Positions 33,298 through 42,351 of a stretch of 64,000 nucleotides of DNA are shown one piece after another; within the stretch, counting starts at the first letter, position 1, and each line of letters starts with the position of its first letter. Made by a program: the position numbers and the translations under genes. This DNA comes from CATOSP01 sp965216155 (GTDB lineage Bacteria; Chloroflexota; Dehalococcoidia; Lucifugimonadales; UBA3495). The notes under the pieces were generated by a model, which saw nothing but the letters and a program-made list of their open reading frames with translations, had not been told where the DNA came from and did no database searches. The stretch is taken from positions 1 through 64,000 of the forward strand of contig CBDCFD010000007.1 of the NCBI GenBank assembly GCA_965216155.1, written 5' to 3'.

Positions 33298-35613
33298 ATG
33301 CTCGATTACAAACCCAACGTCGTCTTATCCAACAAAGAATACAATGTTGTGGGCTCCAGGCCTATCCGGCACGACGGTGCGGACAAGGTTACGGGCCGGG
33401 CCCGGTATGGCGCGGATATATCCATGCCCGGAATGTTGTTCGGAAAGATACTCCGCAGCCCCCACGCCCACGCCAGGATCAAGTCCATCGACACCAGCCG
33501 CGCCGAGGCATTGCCCGGCGTCAAGGCCATCGTGACTTCCGACGAGATGGCCCAACCTTCGGGGAATATCGTGGACCTGGCCGAAGGCGCTCTGGCCAAC
33601 GCCCGCTTTATGAGCAACAACATCCTGGCAAGAGACAAGGTCCTCTACAAGGGCCATGCGGTGGCCGGTGTGGCGGCCACCAACTCCCACATTGCGGAGG
33701 AAGCCCTAGCCCTGATCGACGTAGACTACGAAGTACTGCCCCCTATCATGGACGTGATGGATGCAATCAAGGACGATGCGCCGCTGGTCCACGAGCGCCT
33801 GGCGAACCAGTACAACGCAGCCTCCCGCGCCGGAGGCACTCGTTCCGAGGACGACGCTGAGAAGAGCACCAACATCGCCAACCGGTTCGAGCATAAACTC
33901 GGCGACCTGGACAAAGGTTTCCAGGAAGCCGACGTAATAGTTGAGAAAGAGGTCTCCACCACCGCCGTCCACCAGGGCTACATCGAGCCGCATTCGGCAA
34001 CCGCGATGTGGCACCGCGACGGCAACCTGACCGTCTGGTCCAGCAGCCAGGGCCACTTCTCGGTGCGAGAGAACACCGCCCGCATGTTGCAAATCCCGGT
34101 GTCAAAGGTCAAGGCCATACCGATGGAGATTGGCGGAGGCTTCGGGGCGAAGTTGGCGGTCTACCTGGAGCCTGTGGCCGCCCTGCTGGCCCGCAAGACC
34201 GGAAACCCCGTCAAGGTAACCATGAGCCGGACAGAGGTGTTCGAGGGCACCGGGCCCACTTCCGGGACGAACATCAAGGTCAAGCTTGGCGCTACCCGCG
34301 ACGGCCGCCTGGTGGCCGCCGAGGCTCACTTGTACTTCGAGGCCGGGGCCTTCCCAGGCTCCCCGGTACCCGGCGGCGCACAGTGCATGATGGCCGCCTA
34401 CGACATCCCCAACGCCTACATCGAAGGTTTCGACGTGGTCGTCAACCGGCCCAAGACTGCGGCATACCGCGCCCCCGGCTCTCCGGCAGCCGCCTTTGCC
34501 ATGGAAACGGCCATTGACGAACTTTGCGAGAAACTGGAGATGGACCCGTTGGAATTCAGGCTACTCAACAGCGCCAAAGAGGGCACCCGGCGCGTCACCG
34601 GTCCGCTTATGCCTTTCGTTGGATTCGTGGCGACGTTGGAGGCGGCCAAGTCGCACCCTCACTACAACACCCCGCTGGACGGGCCGTTCCGGGGCCGGGG
34701 CGTGGCCACCGGCTTCTGGGGCAACGGCACAGGCCCTTCATGCGCGACGGCGACGGTCAACCCCGATGGGACCGTCAACCTGATTGAAGGCTCTCCCGAC
34801 ATCGGCGGCACCCGGGCCTCGGTGTCGCAACAGCTTGCGGAGGTACTGGGTATTCTCGCGGAGGACGTCAAGCCGCAGGTCGGCGACACCGACACCATCG
34901 GCTTTACGTCAAACACCGGCGGCAGCGGGGTCACCTTCAAGACCGGCTGGGCGTGCTACGAAGCAGCCCTGGACATCAAGCAACAGATGATCGCCCGGGC
35001 GGCGAGGATATGGGAAGTCTCGCCCGATGACGTTGAATTCTCCGGCGGCATCCTCCAGCACAAGTCGGACCCCGAACTGCGCCTGACCTTCAGGCAGATG
35101 GCGGCCAGGCAGAACCCCACCGGCGGCCCAATCGTTGGCCGGGCAGGGGTCAACCCCGGAGGCGCCGGTCCGGCCATAGCGACCCACATCGTTGACGTGG
35201 AGGTCGACCCGGAAACGGGCAAAGTGGACATACTCCGTTACACCGCAGTCCAGGACGCGGGCAAAGCAGTCCATCCCAGCTACGTCGAGGGCCAGATACA
35301 GGGCGGAGTGGCGCAGGGCATCGGCTGGGCCTTGAATGAAGAGTATTTCGTAAACGGGCAGGGCCACATGCTCAACTCCAGCTTCCTGGACTACCGAATG
35401 CCCATTTCCCTGGACCTGCCGATGATCGACACGGTAATCGTCGAACAGGCCAACCCCGCCCATCCCTACGGTGTAAGAGGCGTCGGCGAGGTCCCCATAG
35501 TTCCTCCCATGGCGGCCATTTCCAACGCCCTTCATGACGCCCTGGGGGTGCGTCTCAACCAACTACCGATGAACCCCGGCAGGGTCCTGGAAACCCTCTG
35601 GAACAAAGAGTAG
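33298..35613 (+). CDS. Xanthine dehydrogenase-family molybdopterin-binding (large) subunit
   Basis: A 771-aa molybdenum hydroxylase large subunit. N-terminal a/b hammerhead domain: RHDGADKVTGRARYGADISMPGMLFGKILRSPHAHARI. Cofactor-binding segments include GGGFGAKL, AAYRAPGSPAAAFAME, and the catalytic Glu region YGVRGVGEVPIVPP. The medium FAD subunit and small [2Fe-2S] subunit usually adjacent are absent, so this is an orphan large subunit as often reported for SAR202-type genomes. Substrate is unknown: aldehyde, CO-type or N-heterocycle. The next gene starts 5 bp later. Confidence 0.92.
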   Translation: MLDYKPNVVLSNKEYNVVGSRPIRHDGADKVTGRARYGADISMPGMLFGKILRSPHAHARIKSIDTSRAEALPGVKAIVTSDEMAQPSGNIVDLAEGALANARFMSNNILARDKVLYKGHAVAGVAATNSHIAEEALALIDVDYEVLPPIMDVMDAIKDDAPLVHERLANQYNAASRAGGTRSEDDAEKSTNIANRFEHKLGDLDKGFQEADVIVEKEVSTTAVHQGYIEPHSATAMWHRDGNLTVWSSSQGHFSVRENTARMLQIPVSKVKAIPMEIGGGFGAKLAVYLEPVAALLARKTGNPVKVTMSRTEVFEGTGPTSGTNIKVKLGATRDGRLVAAEAHLYFEAGAFPGSPVPGGAQCMMAAYDIPNAYIEGFDVVVNRPKTAAYRAPGSPAAAFAMETAIDELCEKLEMDPLEFRLLNSAKEGTRRVTGPLMPFVGFVATLEAAKSHPHYNTPLDGPFRGRGVATGFWGNGTGPSCATATVNPDGTVNLIEGSPDIGGTRASVSQQLAEVLGILAEDVKPQVGDTDTIGFTSNTGGSGVTFKTGWACYEAALDIKQQMIARAARIWEVSPDDVEFSGGILQHKSDPELRLTFRQMAARQNPTGGPIVGRAGVNPGGAGPAIATHIVDVEVDPETGKVDILRYTAVQDAGKAVHPSYVEGQIQGGVAQGIGWALNEEYFVNGQGHMLNSSFLDYRMPISLDLPMIDTVIVEQANPAHPYGVRGVGEVPIVPPMAAISNALHDALGVRLNQLPMNPGRVLETLWNKE

Positions 35614-35618
35614 AGGCA

Positions 35619-36131
35619 ATGGCGCGTCTCCCGGAAATTTTGGCGGCGCATCTGCCGCCTCATGTGCAATCGGTGTACGGCAAGGCAACCGGCCCCGAGT
35701 CGGGCCTTGCCGTCACCTACAAAGCCCTTTTCAACGTCCCCGAAGCGGCGCAGGCGTTGGCCGGGCTGGAGCAATTCGCCCAGACCGGCCTGGAAGACTG
35801 GATACGGCTCACCGTAGCCCTGACGGTAGCCCGCGAACAGGGCAGCCAAGCCCTATGGGATTCATTCGAAACGCTGGCCCGCCAAGCGGGAGTAAACGAA
35901 GCGGTCATAGAAGGAATATCCGCAGGCACCGCGCCCCGCAGGCTCCTCCCCAAAGACGGCATCTGGGTCCAATTCGCCCTGGAAATCCTCCGCAACGAAG
36001 TCCGCGACTCCACCTGGGCCGCCGTCACTCACCTGGCAGGCGACCAAGGAGCCATCGCCCTGGCCGTAACCACCACCTACTACGACATGATGGCCCGGCT
36101 AAGCCAGACCTTCGGCCTAGACGGCGCGTAG
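35619..36131 (+). CDS. Carboxymuconolactone decarboxylase/AhpD-like protein without redox cysteines
   Basis: A 170-aa helical protein (LAAHLPPHVQSVYGKATGPESGLAVTYKALFNVPEAAQALAGLEQF) similar in layout to peroxidase-related or CMD-like proteins, with no cysteine in the position of the CxxC. Start ATG 35619 lies 5 bp after the Mo-hydroxylase stop, indicating cotranscription. It may assist or follow the hydroxylase reaction; not established. Confidence 0.65.
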   Translation: MARLPEILAAHLPPHVQSVYGKATGPESGLAVTYKALFNVPEAAQALAGLEQFAQTGLEDWIRLTVALTVAREQGSQALWDSFETLARQAGVNEAVIEGISAGTAPRRLLPKDGIWVQFALEILRNEVRDSTWAAVTHLAGDQGAIALAVTTTYYDMMARLSQTFGLDGA

Positions 36132-36216
36132 GTTATACGATACCAATCTTAGCGGATCCCCTGACAGGCGAGGTCTCAATCAAAACACCGGTGTCGAGTC
36201 ACGTTGGACAAACTTC

Positions 36217-37087
36217 TCAAACTACCGGGAGCAGTATATCGTCGCTGATCATTGCCTCAAGCTGCTCGAATATATTCCTCAATTCGACATTGGCGTCCAT
36301 CTGAAGTCCTAGCGATGTTGCAACTCCTTCCGAGTCCGTACTGAACCGTTCGGCAAGGTGCAACCGGGGACTATCGGCTTCGTTCCCTTGGATACTGTAG
36401 GAATGAATATGGACAGGATCGCCGATTTTTGACTGAGCAACATGCTCAAGTTGGACATTTCGCCTTAGATAATCCAGTAAGACGTCCTGCATGACCAAAG
36501 ACTATGCGCTTATTCAAGGATTGGAATGTATCGGTCTTGTGATAGAGTTGGACAAGAATCGTCTTTGCGGTCATTTTCCAGTTTATTCCAAAGGACTTCG
36601 CAGAGAGCGTATCGGCTTCATCCACGAGTATTCCTTTCGTTGCCAGAAACCTTTGGCGTTCCGGCCAAACGGTTCCGGTCGTATCCAGAGTCTGCAACTC
36701 AATCCCAACGAAATCCACAACGCGGGAATTCCTAACCGACACCAGCACGTAGTCAATGCTCCCTCCAGGAAGCGCTAATTCGGCAACAACGTGCAACTGG
36801 TTCCCAGGTTCGTGAAGAGTGAGCAAATGCAGACAATCGACAAATACTTGACGCTGCCGGGCGAGCAGACCATGAGGACAGATCAGTATTTCACTGCGTT
36901 GTTTTCCATGATATACAGAGCAAGTCCCGATAGCGATCTCCGGCGAGCTCTTCCGTATTTTGACACAGGGTCGGGCGAGATATGGACACCGTCTCTCATT
37001 GACTGTAGCTTGCCAATAAGAGGCCGATCCGGTGTCGGTTCTGACGCCAAATAATTCCGAGATCTTGGTCACAATAGGGCTGGACAT
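36217..37087 (-). pseudogene. NotI-like type II restriction endonuclease, frameshifted
   Basis: ATG 37087 begins one base after the methyltransferase stop: MSSPIVTKISELFGV. The cysteine-rich segment CPYLARPCVKIRKSSPEIAIGTCSVY ... ICPH matches the metal-binding region of the NotI family (PF12183), and IDYVLVSVRNSRVVDFVGIELQTLDTTG holds the PD-ExK-type core. One extra base near 36495 throws the frame. The natural continuation VMQDVLLDYLRRNVQLEHVAQ...DDILLPVV runs to 36217. As read, the enzyme loses about 90 C-terminal residues. Confidence 0.75.
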
Positions 37088-37088
37088 C

Positions 37089-38132
37089 TCAGTCGGGCTT
37101 CGCGATATAGACTGACGATATGTCAATGCCAACAGACTTTCTACCGAGCTTTGCTGCGACCGCCATCGTGGTTCCAGTTCCGCAAAATGGGTCAAGGACC
37201 ACGCCCCCCTTTGGGCAAGTGGACAAGATTGGGATCTTGCAGAGGTCTTCGGGGTAGGGCGCAGAGTGAGTGTCACGTCGATGCGTGTCTTCGGGCAGGA
37301 TTTCCCAAACATTGGAGGGTTTGCTGCCGCCCGGTTGGTAGGACAAGAAATAGAACCCCTTGTCGCGGAGCTCTTTAGCTCTTCCCGAAACTCGGATCGA
37401 GTCCGAATGGGTCGTGCGCTGTGACCCCCGTATAATCATCCGAAAGTCGGCCAATTCCCCGGATGCGATTCGACTCAGCATACCATCAATCGCCACGAAC
37501 GCATTTTCCTTCTCGGAGTCACTGAGGCTTGTAGACAGTTCAATTTGGCGCTTATACCGGACCCCGCTAACTCCGGTGGCTGAGACTATCTTCCCACCTA
37601 CGACTTTTGTCTGTCCAGGGTTGGATCTGATGGCATCAGAATTGAAGTAGTAGCCTTTCGGGAGTTTTACGAAATGGAACACTTGCTCGTAGACGTCCCT
37701 AAGCCGGTCAGCCGTGTTGTCCGGTCCGCCCTTCAATTTATGCCAAATGATTGCGTCCCGGAGAATCCATCCCTGGTTGTCGATGAGATGACAGGCGAGG
37801 CGCCACGGGATTCCAGGCAGCCTTTTGTCCAGGTAGGTATCACCTATGTTCAACCAAAACGAGCCCTCCGGTTTGAGTATCCTCTTGACCTGTGCGAAGA
37901 TTCCGGACAGGTTTCCTATGTAGGTTTGGTGGGATTTCTCAAGGCCGATGCCTCCATTCGAATACTCCCTCTTACCCCAGTATGGTGGGCTGGTCATACA
38001 AAAATCGATCGAATTATCCGGAATCTGCTGCAACGCCTCTAATGCGTCGCCGCAAAAGAACAATGGGGCAATCAGAGAATTCTGAAGATAGTCGGAGAAG
38101 GTTTCCTGACAACAGTGATCGTGTTCCCGCAT
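37089..38132 (-). CDS. Type II DNA methyltransferase (N4-C or N6-A, beta class)
   Basis: A 347-aa amino-methyltransferase. Catalytic motif IV is TSPPYWG near residue 55, and the SAM-binding FxGxG region is DPFCGTGTTMAVAA near residue 320, so the motif order is that of beta-class or CcrM/PvuII-like enzymes. TSPPY favours N4-cytosine, although adenine enzymes can also carry it. It is immediately upstream of the NotI-like endonuclease gene, forming an R-M operon. The target sequence cannot be told. Confidence 0.88.
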   Translation of the reverse strand: MREHDHCCQETFSDYLQNSLIAPLFFCGDALEALQQIPDNSIDFCMTSPPYWGKREYSNGGIGLEKSHQTYIGNLSGIFAQVKRILKPEGSFWLNIGDTYLDKRLPGIPWRLACHLIDNQGWILRDAIIWHKLKGGPDNTADRLRDVYEQVFHFVKLPKGYYFNSDAIRSNPGQTKVVGGKIVSATGVSGVRYKRQIELSTSLSDSEKENAFVAIDGMLSRIASGELADFRMIIRGSQRTTHSDSIRVSGRAKELRDKGFYFLSYQPGGSKPSNVWEILPEDTHRRDTHSAPYPEDLCKIPILSTCPKGGVVLDPFCGTGTTMAVAAKLGRKSVGIDISSVYIAKPD

Positions 38133-38470
38133 GGTTGTCCCCGATACTTGCGCTATCTTCCGACGACTTTGGGTGGCGGCTATTCAATCCGTTCGGTTCG
38201 GCCGACTTAATTAAGAACAATACCGGAACTTCGCAAGTCTTTCAATCGCTGTTTGTCATCTACTAATACCAGAGGGCCTCTGAACAGGAGACGATCGTGG
38301 CTCCGATCAGTCGGCTGATACCAGGGCCAGGGCTGCTTCCTGGGGGATTCGATCTGATTCTAAACTGAATCCAAGGTGAGATGTACATATTGCTGTACTG
38401 CACTGTGGCGGGCGACCCCAGTTGGGGCCTGAAGGTGATATGAGGAGCCGTGGAGCCCTTTCGGTCATCT
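38133..38470. other. Intergenic region between the methyltransferase and nirA
   Basis: About 340 bp without a convincing gene. A segment CCAAGGTGAGATGTACAT (38371-38388) is an inverted near-copy of bases 38484-38501 inside the 3' end of nirA (CCAAGGTGGGATGTGCAT on the minus strand, two mismatches). The two could form a large loop, or mark a small inverted duplication. No other structure seen. Confidence 0.5.
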
Positions 38471-39994
38471 TCAAGATTCCGAAATGCACATCCCACCTTG
38501 GTATTGGTTTAGGTCGCGAAGGAGTTGGGGGACCACCTCGCCCAGCCGGGAAACCGGCACCAGGTCCATCACCTTCTCGCCGCGTTTTGGGTCTGGGCCG
38601 GAGCGGCCGCCCATCAGAATATTTACGGCGTCGACAATCTCGCCGTCGACTCGCGTCTTGGCCCCCTGGAACCCGATGTCCGCAACCGTGTGGTTCCCGC
38701 AACCGGCGGGGCAACCCGACCAGCGCATGGTGGCGGGAATTCCTTCCGGGAACTGCTTCGCCATGTCCTTCGCCAGTTGTTTTCCGATGGCCTTGGTCTC
38801 AATCAGGGCAAGGTTGCAATAATCCGTGCCGGTGCATGTGACCAACCCGCGGAAGAACGCGTGAGGTTCCGGGGAATACTTGGCAAGGATTGGCTCGTCC
38901 AGCAGGCCGGATAGCTTGTCCTGGGGTATGTTGACGAGGATGACGTTCTGGTCGGTGGTGAGACGCGCTTTGCCCGTTCCGTAGGCGTCGGCCAACCTGG
39001 CCAACTCGCTCAGGTCTTCGCTGCTCACCCTTCCGGTGGGGACGCATAGGCCCACAGAGTTTAGTCCGGCTGCTATTTCCGGGTTGACTCCCAGGTGGTC
39101 CTTTGTACCGGAGTGCCTGGCATCGCGCTGGGCTTTCTCCAGGGGTTTCCCCCAACGCTCTTCCAGGACGGCGCGGAATCTCTCGATCCCCCATTCCTGC
39201 ACCAGAAACGCCATGCGTACCCTGGTGCGCTTCTCCCTGGGGCCTTCATCCCTGAAAAGCAATGTGATTTCAGCCGCCAGTCTGGCCGCGTCTTCCGGCT
39301 CCACGAATACGTCCAGGTCCTGCCCAACGGTCATCCCGCCGGAGCCCATCTTGCCGCCGACTTTGACGTTGAATCCGTAGGCGCCGTCCGAGTCCCGGAC
39401 CGCCGGCGTCATGCCGATGTCCTGGGTCTCGGTGTGGGTGCAATTGTCCAGGCAGCCGGTGATGGTTACGTTGAATTTGCGGGGAAGGTTCGTAAACTCC
39501 TTGTTTTGGAGGAATATGCGAGTGTACTCGGCTCCGACCGGCGAGGCGTCGAATAACTCTCCAGCGGTCAGCCCCGCGAGGGGGCAGCAGTTGACTCCCC
39601 TGATGTTGTCCAATCCCGTCTGGAATGACGATAGATCGACGCCCTGAAGGGCGTCGAGTATCTGTGGGACGCCGTTGATCTTGATTGCTCTAAGTTGGAC
39701 CTGTTGGCGGGTCGTGAGGTCTAGAACGCCATTGCCCATATTGGCCGCGATGTCTGCCAGGGTGCGGAGCTGGGCCGACGTGACCTGCCCATTGGTAACA
39801 CGCACACGCATCATGAACTGGCCTGGCGTGGGCTTGCGGAAAAAGGTCCCGATCCACTTGAGCCGTTCCCGATCACCCGGGTCGATGGTCTCCCAGCCCC
39901 CGTGTTGCGCGGCTATTTCCTCGATTTCCTGGAGAATGTCTAAGCCGTCTTTCTCTGCCTTGTAGTGTTCAATCGGGTTGTTGCCAGGCTTCAT
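38471..39994 (-). CDS. nirA: Ferredoxin-type nitrite/sulfite reductase (siroheme)
   Basis: A 507-aa enzyme reducing nitrite to ammonia (or sulfite to sulfide) with ferredoxin. Two ferredoxin-like half-domains (FMMRVRVTNGQVTSAQLRTLADIA ...; LCVPTGRVSSEDLSELARLADAYG) alternate with siroheme/[4Fe-4S] domains. Cluster ligands are CTGTDYC and GCPAGC (C-x5-C ... C-x3-C). The nearby nitrate reductase and NarK favour nitrite as substrate. Start ATG 39994. Tandem 11-bp repeats lie about 100 bp upstream, similar to those before nasA. Confidence 0.92.
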   Translation of the reverse strand: MKPGNNPIEHYKAEKDGLDILQEIEEIAAQHGGWETIDPGDRERLKWIGTFFRKPTPGQFMMRVRVTNGQVTSAQLRTLADIAANMGNGVLDLTTRQQVQLRAIKINGVPQILDALQGVDLSSFQTGLDNIRGVNCCPLAGLTAGELFDASPVGAEYTRIFLQNKEFTNLPRKFNVTITGCLDNCTHTETQDIGMTPAVRDSDGAYGFNVKVGGKMGSGGMTVGQDLDVFVEPEDAARLAAEITLLFRDEGPREKRTRVRMAFLVQEWGIERFRAVLEERWGKPLEKAQRDARHSGTKDHLGVNPEIAAGLNSVGLCVPTGRVSSEDLSELARLADAYGTGKARLTTDQNVILVNIPQDKLSGLLDEPILAKYSPEPHAFFRGLVTCTGTDYCNLALIETKAIGKQLAKDMAKQFPEGIPATMRWSGCPAGCGNHTVADIGFQGAKTRVDGEIVDAVNILMGGRSGPDPKRGEKVMDLVPVSRLGEVVPQLLRDLNQYQGGMCISES

Positions 39995-40094
39995 GGTCAA
40001 CACCTTTGCGGGCGTAGGAATGCGGAACAAGAGCCGCCTTTATCAGCTTAATAATCAGGTTTTACGCCCAGGTGACCGGGGTGTAACCGATGAA

Positions 40095-40120
40095 GAAACG
40101 CCATGTAAACGCCATGTAAC
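40095..40120 (-). promoter_or_regulatory. Tandem 11-bp repeats upstream of nirA (candidate operator)
   Basis: AAACGCCATGT is repeated exactly at 40096-40106 and 40107-40117, followed by AAC. The period of 11 bp, with GAAAC/TAAAC/TAACA blocks spaced by six bases, recalls GlnR-type nitrogen boxes bound by OmpR-family regulators. A related set lies before nasA at 55745-55770, at a similar distance and the same orientation to its gene. Confidence 0.6.
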
Positions 40121-40173
40121 ACACCAAAACAGAGGCGTGAGCGACCGCTTGGGCCGTGGTGAGGGCAAAGAAA

Positions 40174-40197
40174 AAGGTCACCCGCGCGGGTGACCTT
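40174..40197 (-). terminator. Terminator of the tRNA-Pro transcript
   Basis: A perfect 24-bp palindrome (AAGGTCACCC GCGC GGGTGACCTT). On the minus strand it is followed by TTT-C-TTT, placed 25 bp after the tRNA 3' end. This is right for termination of the minus-strand tRNA gene, upstream of nirA. Confidence 0.8.
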
Positions 40198-40221
40198 CAA
40201 TTCCGGCCCGAGAAATTCTTA

Positions 40222-40298
40222 TGGTCGGGGCGCCCAGATTTGAACTGGGGACTCCCTACACCCCATGCAGGTGCGCTACCTGGCTGCGCTACGCCCCG
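40222..40298 (-). tRNA. tRNA-Pro (anticodon GGG)
   Basis: On the minus strand the acceptor arms CGGGGCG / CGCCCCG pair fully. The anticodon stem CCTGC / GTAGG encloses loop ATGGGGT (anticodon GGG). The T arm CCCAG-TTCAAAT-CTGGG is intact. The gene runs 40298 to 40225 and the CCA end is encoded at 40224-40222. Confidence 0.95.
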
Positions 40299-40513
40299 AT
40301 GAATCTAGAATATCATAGCGCTTCGGCCGACTTCAAGTCAGCCGAGTCATTCAGCGGGAGCAATATTTAGAAACTATCTCAAAATCAACTGGTCCTGCTG
40401 ATATACCGGCATCGCTGACCGAAGCCTATGGATGCCCACCCCCGTTCAAGCCGGGGGCAGGCTCTTCGCGGGAATTGCGGATTGCGTGCCGCGCCAAGTT
40501 TCGAGATCGTCTC

Positions 40514-41695
40514 TTAATGGGGCGGCTCGTTGGTGAACACCAGGCTCCCCGCTGCCATGAACATTCCTCCCACTCCCTGGCAAAAGGACACTTTCACGCC
40601 GGGCGCCTGGTGGGAAGCCTCTCCCCTTACCTGGCGGACAGCTTCCTGCATGGCAAACATGCCATACATGCCTGTATGGGTGTAGGAGAGACCGCCGCCG
40701 TTGGTGTTCATCGGCAGCTTGCCGCCGGGTGAGGTGTTCCCCTCCTGAATGAACGCGCCGGCCTCGCCCCGGCCCACGAATCCCAGGTCTTCCAACCCGT
40801 AGATCGGCAGGTGGGCAAAAGCGTCGTAGATCATCAGATGGTCCACGTCGTCGTGGGTGATTCCGGCCTCTTCAAAAGCCGAGCGGCTGGATACCTTGAA
40901 GGCCGCCGAGGAAGTCATGTCGTACATCTGGCTCACGACGGGGGTCTCGGTGGACTCGCCGGTGCCAAGGATGTACACGGGGTTCGTGGGGAAGTCATTG
41001 GCCCGCTCCGCGCTGGTCAATATGAGCGCGCCGCCGCCGTCGGTGACCAGGCAGCACTCGAGCAGGTGGAACGGGTAGCAGACCATCCGGCTGTTGAACA
41101 CGTCGTCCATGGTGATTAGGTCGCGGAACATGGCCCGGGGCACCTGGTTGGCCCACTTGCGCTGGGCCACGGGCACCGACGCCAGTTGTTCGTGGGTCAG
41201 TCCGGTCTCCTTCATATAACGCAACACGCCCATGCCGAAGAGTGTGGTCGGTCCCGAAGTGCCGTAGATGGACTCGAACTGTCCGGGGTAGGTGATATCC
41301 CCGCGGGGCCCCCCGGCGGCAGAAGTCGCGCCGATGCGCGCGCCGGACTCACCCACGCGGCTGCGCCCGCTCTGTCCCATGACGACCAGGGCAGTCTCGC
41401 ACAGCCCCATGGCAATCGCGGCGGCGGCATGTCTGACCTGAATCAGGAACGACGTGCCACCCACCGAGGTGTTGTCCAGCCATCGTGGGACTATGCCGAG
41501 GTAATGAGCCAGCGCGGCGGGGCTCATGGTCGTGGCGATGCCGTCGATCTGGTTCTTGTCAATCCCGCAGTCCCTGATGGCGTTGACCGCGGCGTCGATG
41601 TGTAACTGGGTCGTGGATAGCTCTGGAATCACACCCAGGTTGGTGGTCTCAGACGCCCCAACGATGGCAACCTTGTAACGTAACGAATCTGGCAT
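40514..41695 (-). CDS. Thiolase-fold protein (lipid-transfer/SCP2 type), no active-site Cys
   Basis: A 393-aa thiolase-superfamily protein. Conserved C-terminal parts are present: YDAFAHLPIYGLEDLGF, NTNGGGLSYTHTGMYG. Where thiolases have the nucleophilic Cys, it has NTSVGGTSFLIQ, so Claisen condensation is unlikely. Such proteins pair with DUF35 proteins, and the DUF35 gene is directly upstream here (30-bp gap). The studied Ltp2-ChsH2 pair is a retro-aldolase in steroid side-chain degradation; a similar role on an acyl-CoA is plausible. Confidence 0.87.
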   Translation of the reverse strand: MPDSLRYKVAIVGASETTNLGVIPELSTTQLHIDAAVNAIRDCGIDKNQIDGIATTMSPAALAHYLGIVPRWLDNTSVGGTSFLIQVRHAAAAIAMGLCETALVVMGQSGRSRVGESGARIGATSAAGGPRGDITYPGQFESIYGTSGPTTLFGMGVLRYMKETGLTHEQLASVPVAQRKWANQVPRAMFRDLITMDDVFNSRMVCYPFHLLECCLVTDGGGALILTSAERANDFPTNPVYILGTGESTETPVVSQMYDMTSSAAFKVSSRSAFEEAGITHDDVDHLMIYDAFAHLPIYGLEDLGFVGRGEAGAFIQEGNTSPGGKLPMNTNGGGLSYTHTGMYGMFAMQEAVRQVRGEASHQAPGVKVSFCQGVGGMFMAAGSLVFTNEPPH

Positions 41696-41724
41696 AACGT
41701 CCTCTTCTTGGCAGTCAGCCGGGG

Positions 41725-42144
41725 TTAGCCGGCCGGTTTGAACTTGGGAATGGCGATCTCGTCCGTGGCGTCTTCGAAGACCACTTCCAGCGGCATATCC
41801 AGCACCAGGTTTTCCGGCGTGTTTTCGATTCCGACGATATTGGTCAGCATCCGGGGCCCCTCTTCCAACTGAACCACCGCGATAGCATAGGGCGTATCTT
41901 CTTCAAAGCCGGGGATCGCCCGGTGGTTAATCATGTACGTCCACAGCGTCGCCTTCCCCGACGTCTGGAACCATGAGAGGTCGGAAGATAGGCATTGGGG
42001 ACAATGGAATCTTGGGTAGAAAAACGGGTGGTTGCAGGAGTTGCAGCGTTGGACCCACAGCTCATGCTCCTTGCATTTGTCCCAGAAGAATTGGGTCTCC
42101 GGTGTGGGGATTGGTACGGGCTTGCGGTAGACTTCCTGGGTCAT
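41725..42144 (-). CDS. DUF35 OB-fold / zinc-ribbon partner of the thiolase-like protein
   Basis: A 139-aa protein. An N-terminal rubredoxin-like zinc ribbon (CNSCNHPFFYPRFHCPQC, CxxC twice) is followed by an OB fold (GKATLWTYMINHRAIPGFEEDTPYAIAVVQLEEG). This is the acyl-CoA-binding DUF35 family. It is upstream of and in line with the thiolase-like gene, as usual for the pair. Start ATG 42144. Confidence 0.92.
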   Translation of the reverse strand: MTQEVYRKPVPIPTPETQFFWDKCKEHELWVQRCNSCNHPFFYPRFHCPQCLSSDLSWFQTSGKATLWTYMINHRAIPGFEEDTPYAIAVVQLEEGPRMLTNIVGIENTPENLVLDMPLEVVFEDATDEIAIPKFKPAG

Positions 42145-42351
42145 AGTCCCGGCGCCTCCTAGACCGATTCCGATTCAATGAATAGGCGCTGACTACAATA
42201 TCAGCTTCCGGCGGAAGCGTCGAGAGCGGTTGATGAGGCCGTAGACGGGGACAGGCCGGGGTGGTATAAGGCCAGTAGAAATGCTGCCCGGCGACCCTGG
42301 TGGCAACCGAATTCACCGAAGCCAACTACCGAAGCCAACTATGGAGGCGCT

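Noticed and set aside
33273..33860. Arg-rich frame overlapping the molybdenum hydroxylase start
   Set aside because: Out-of-frame shadow of the hydroxylase gene, with an atypical composition.
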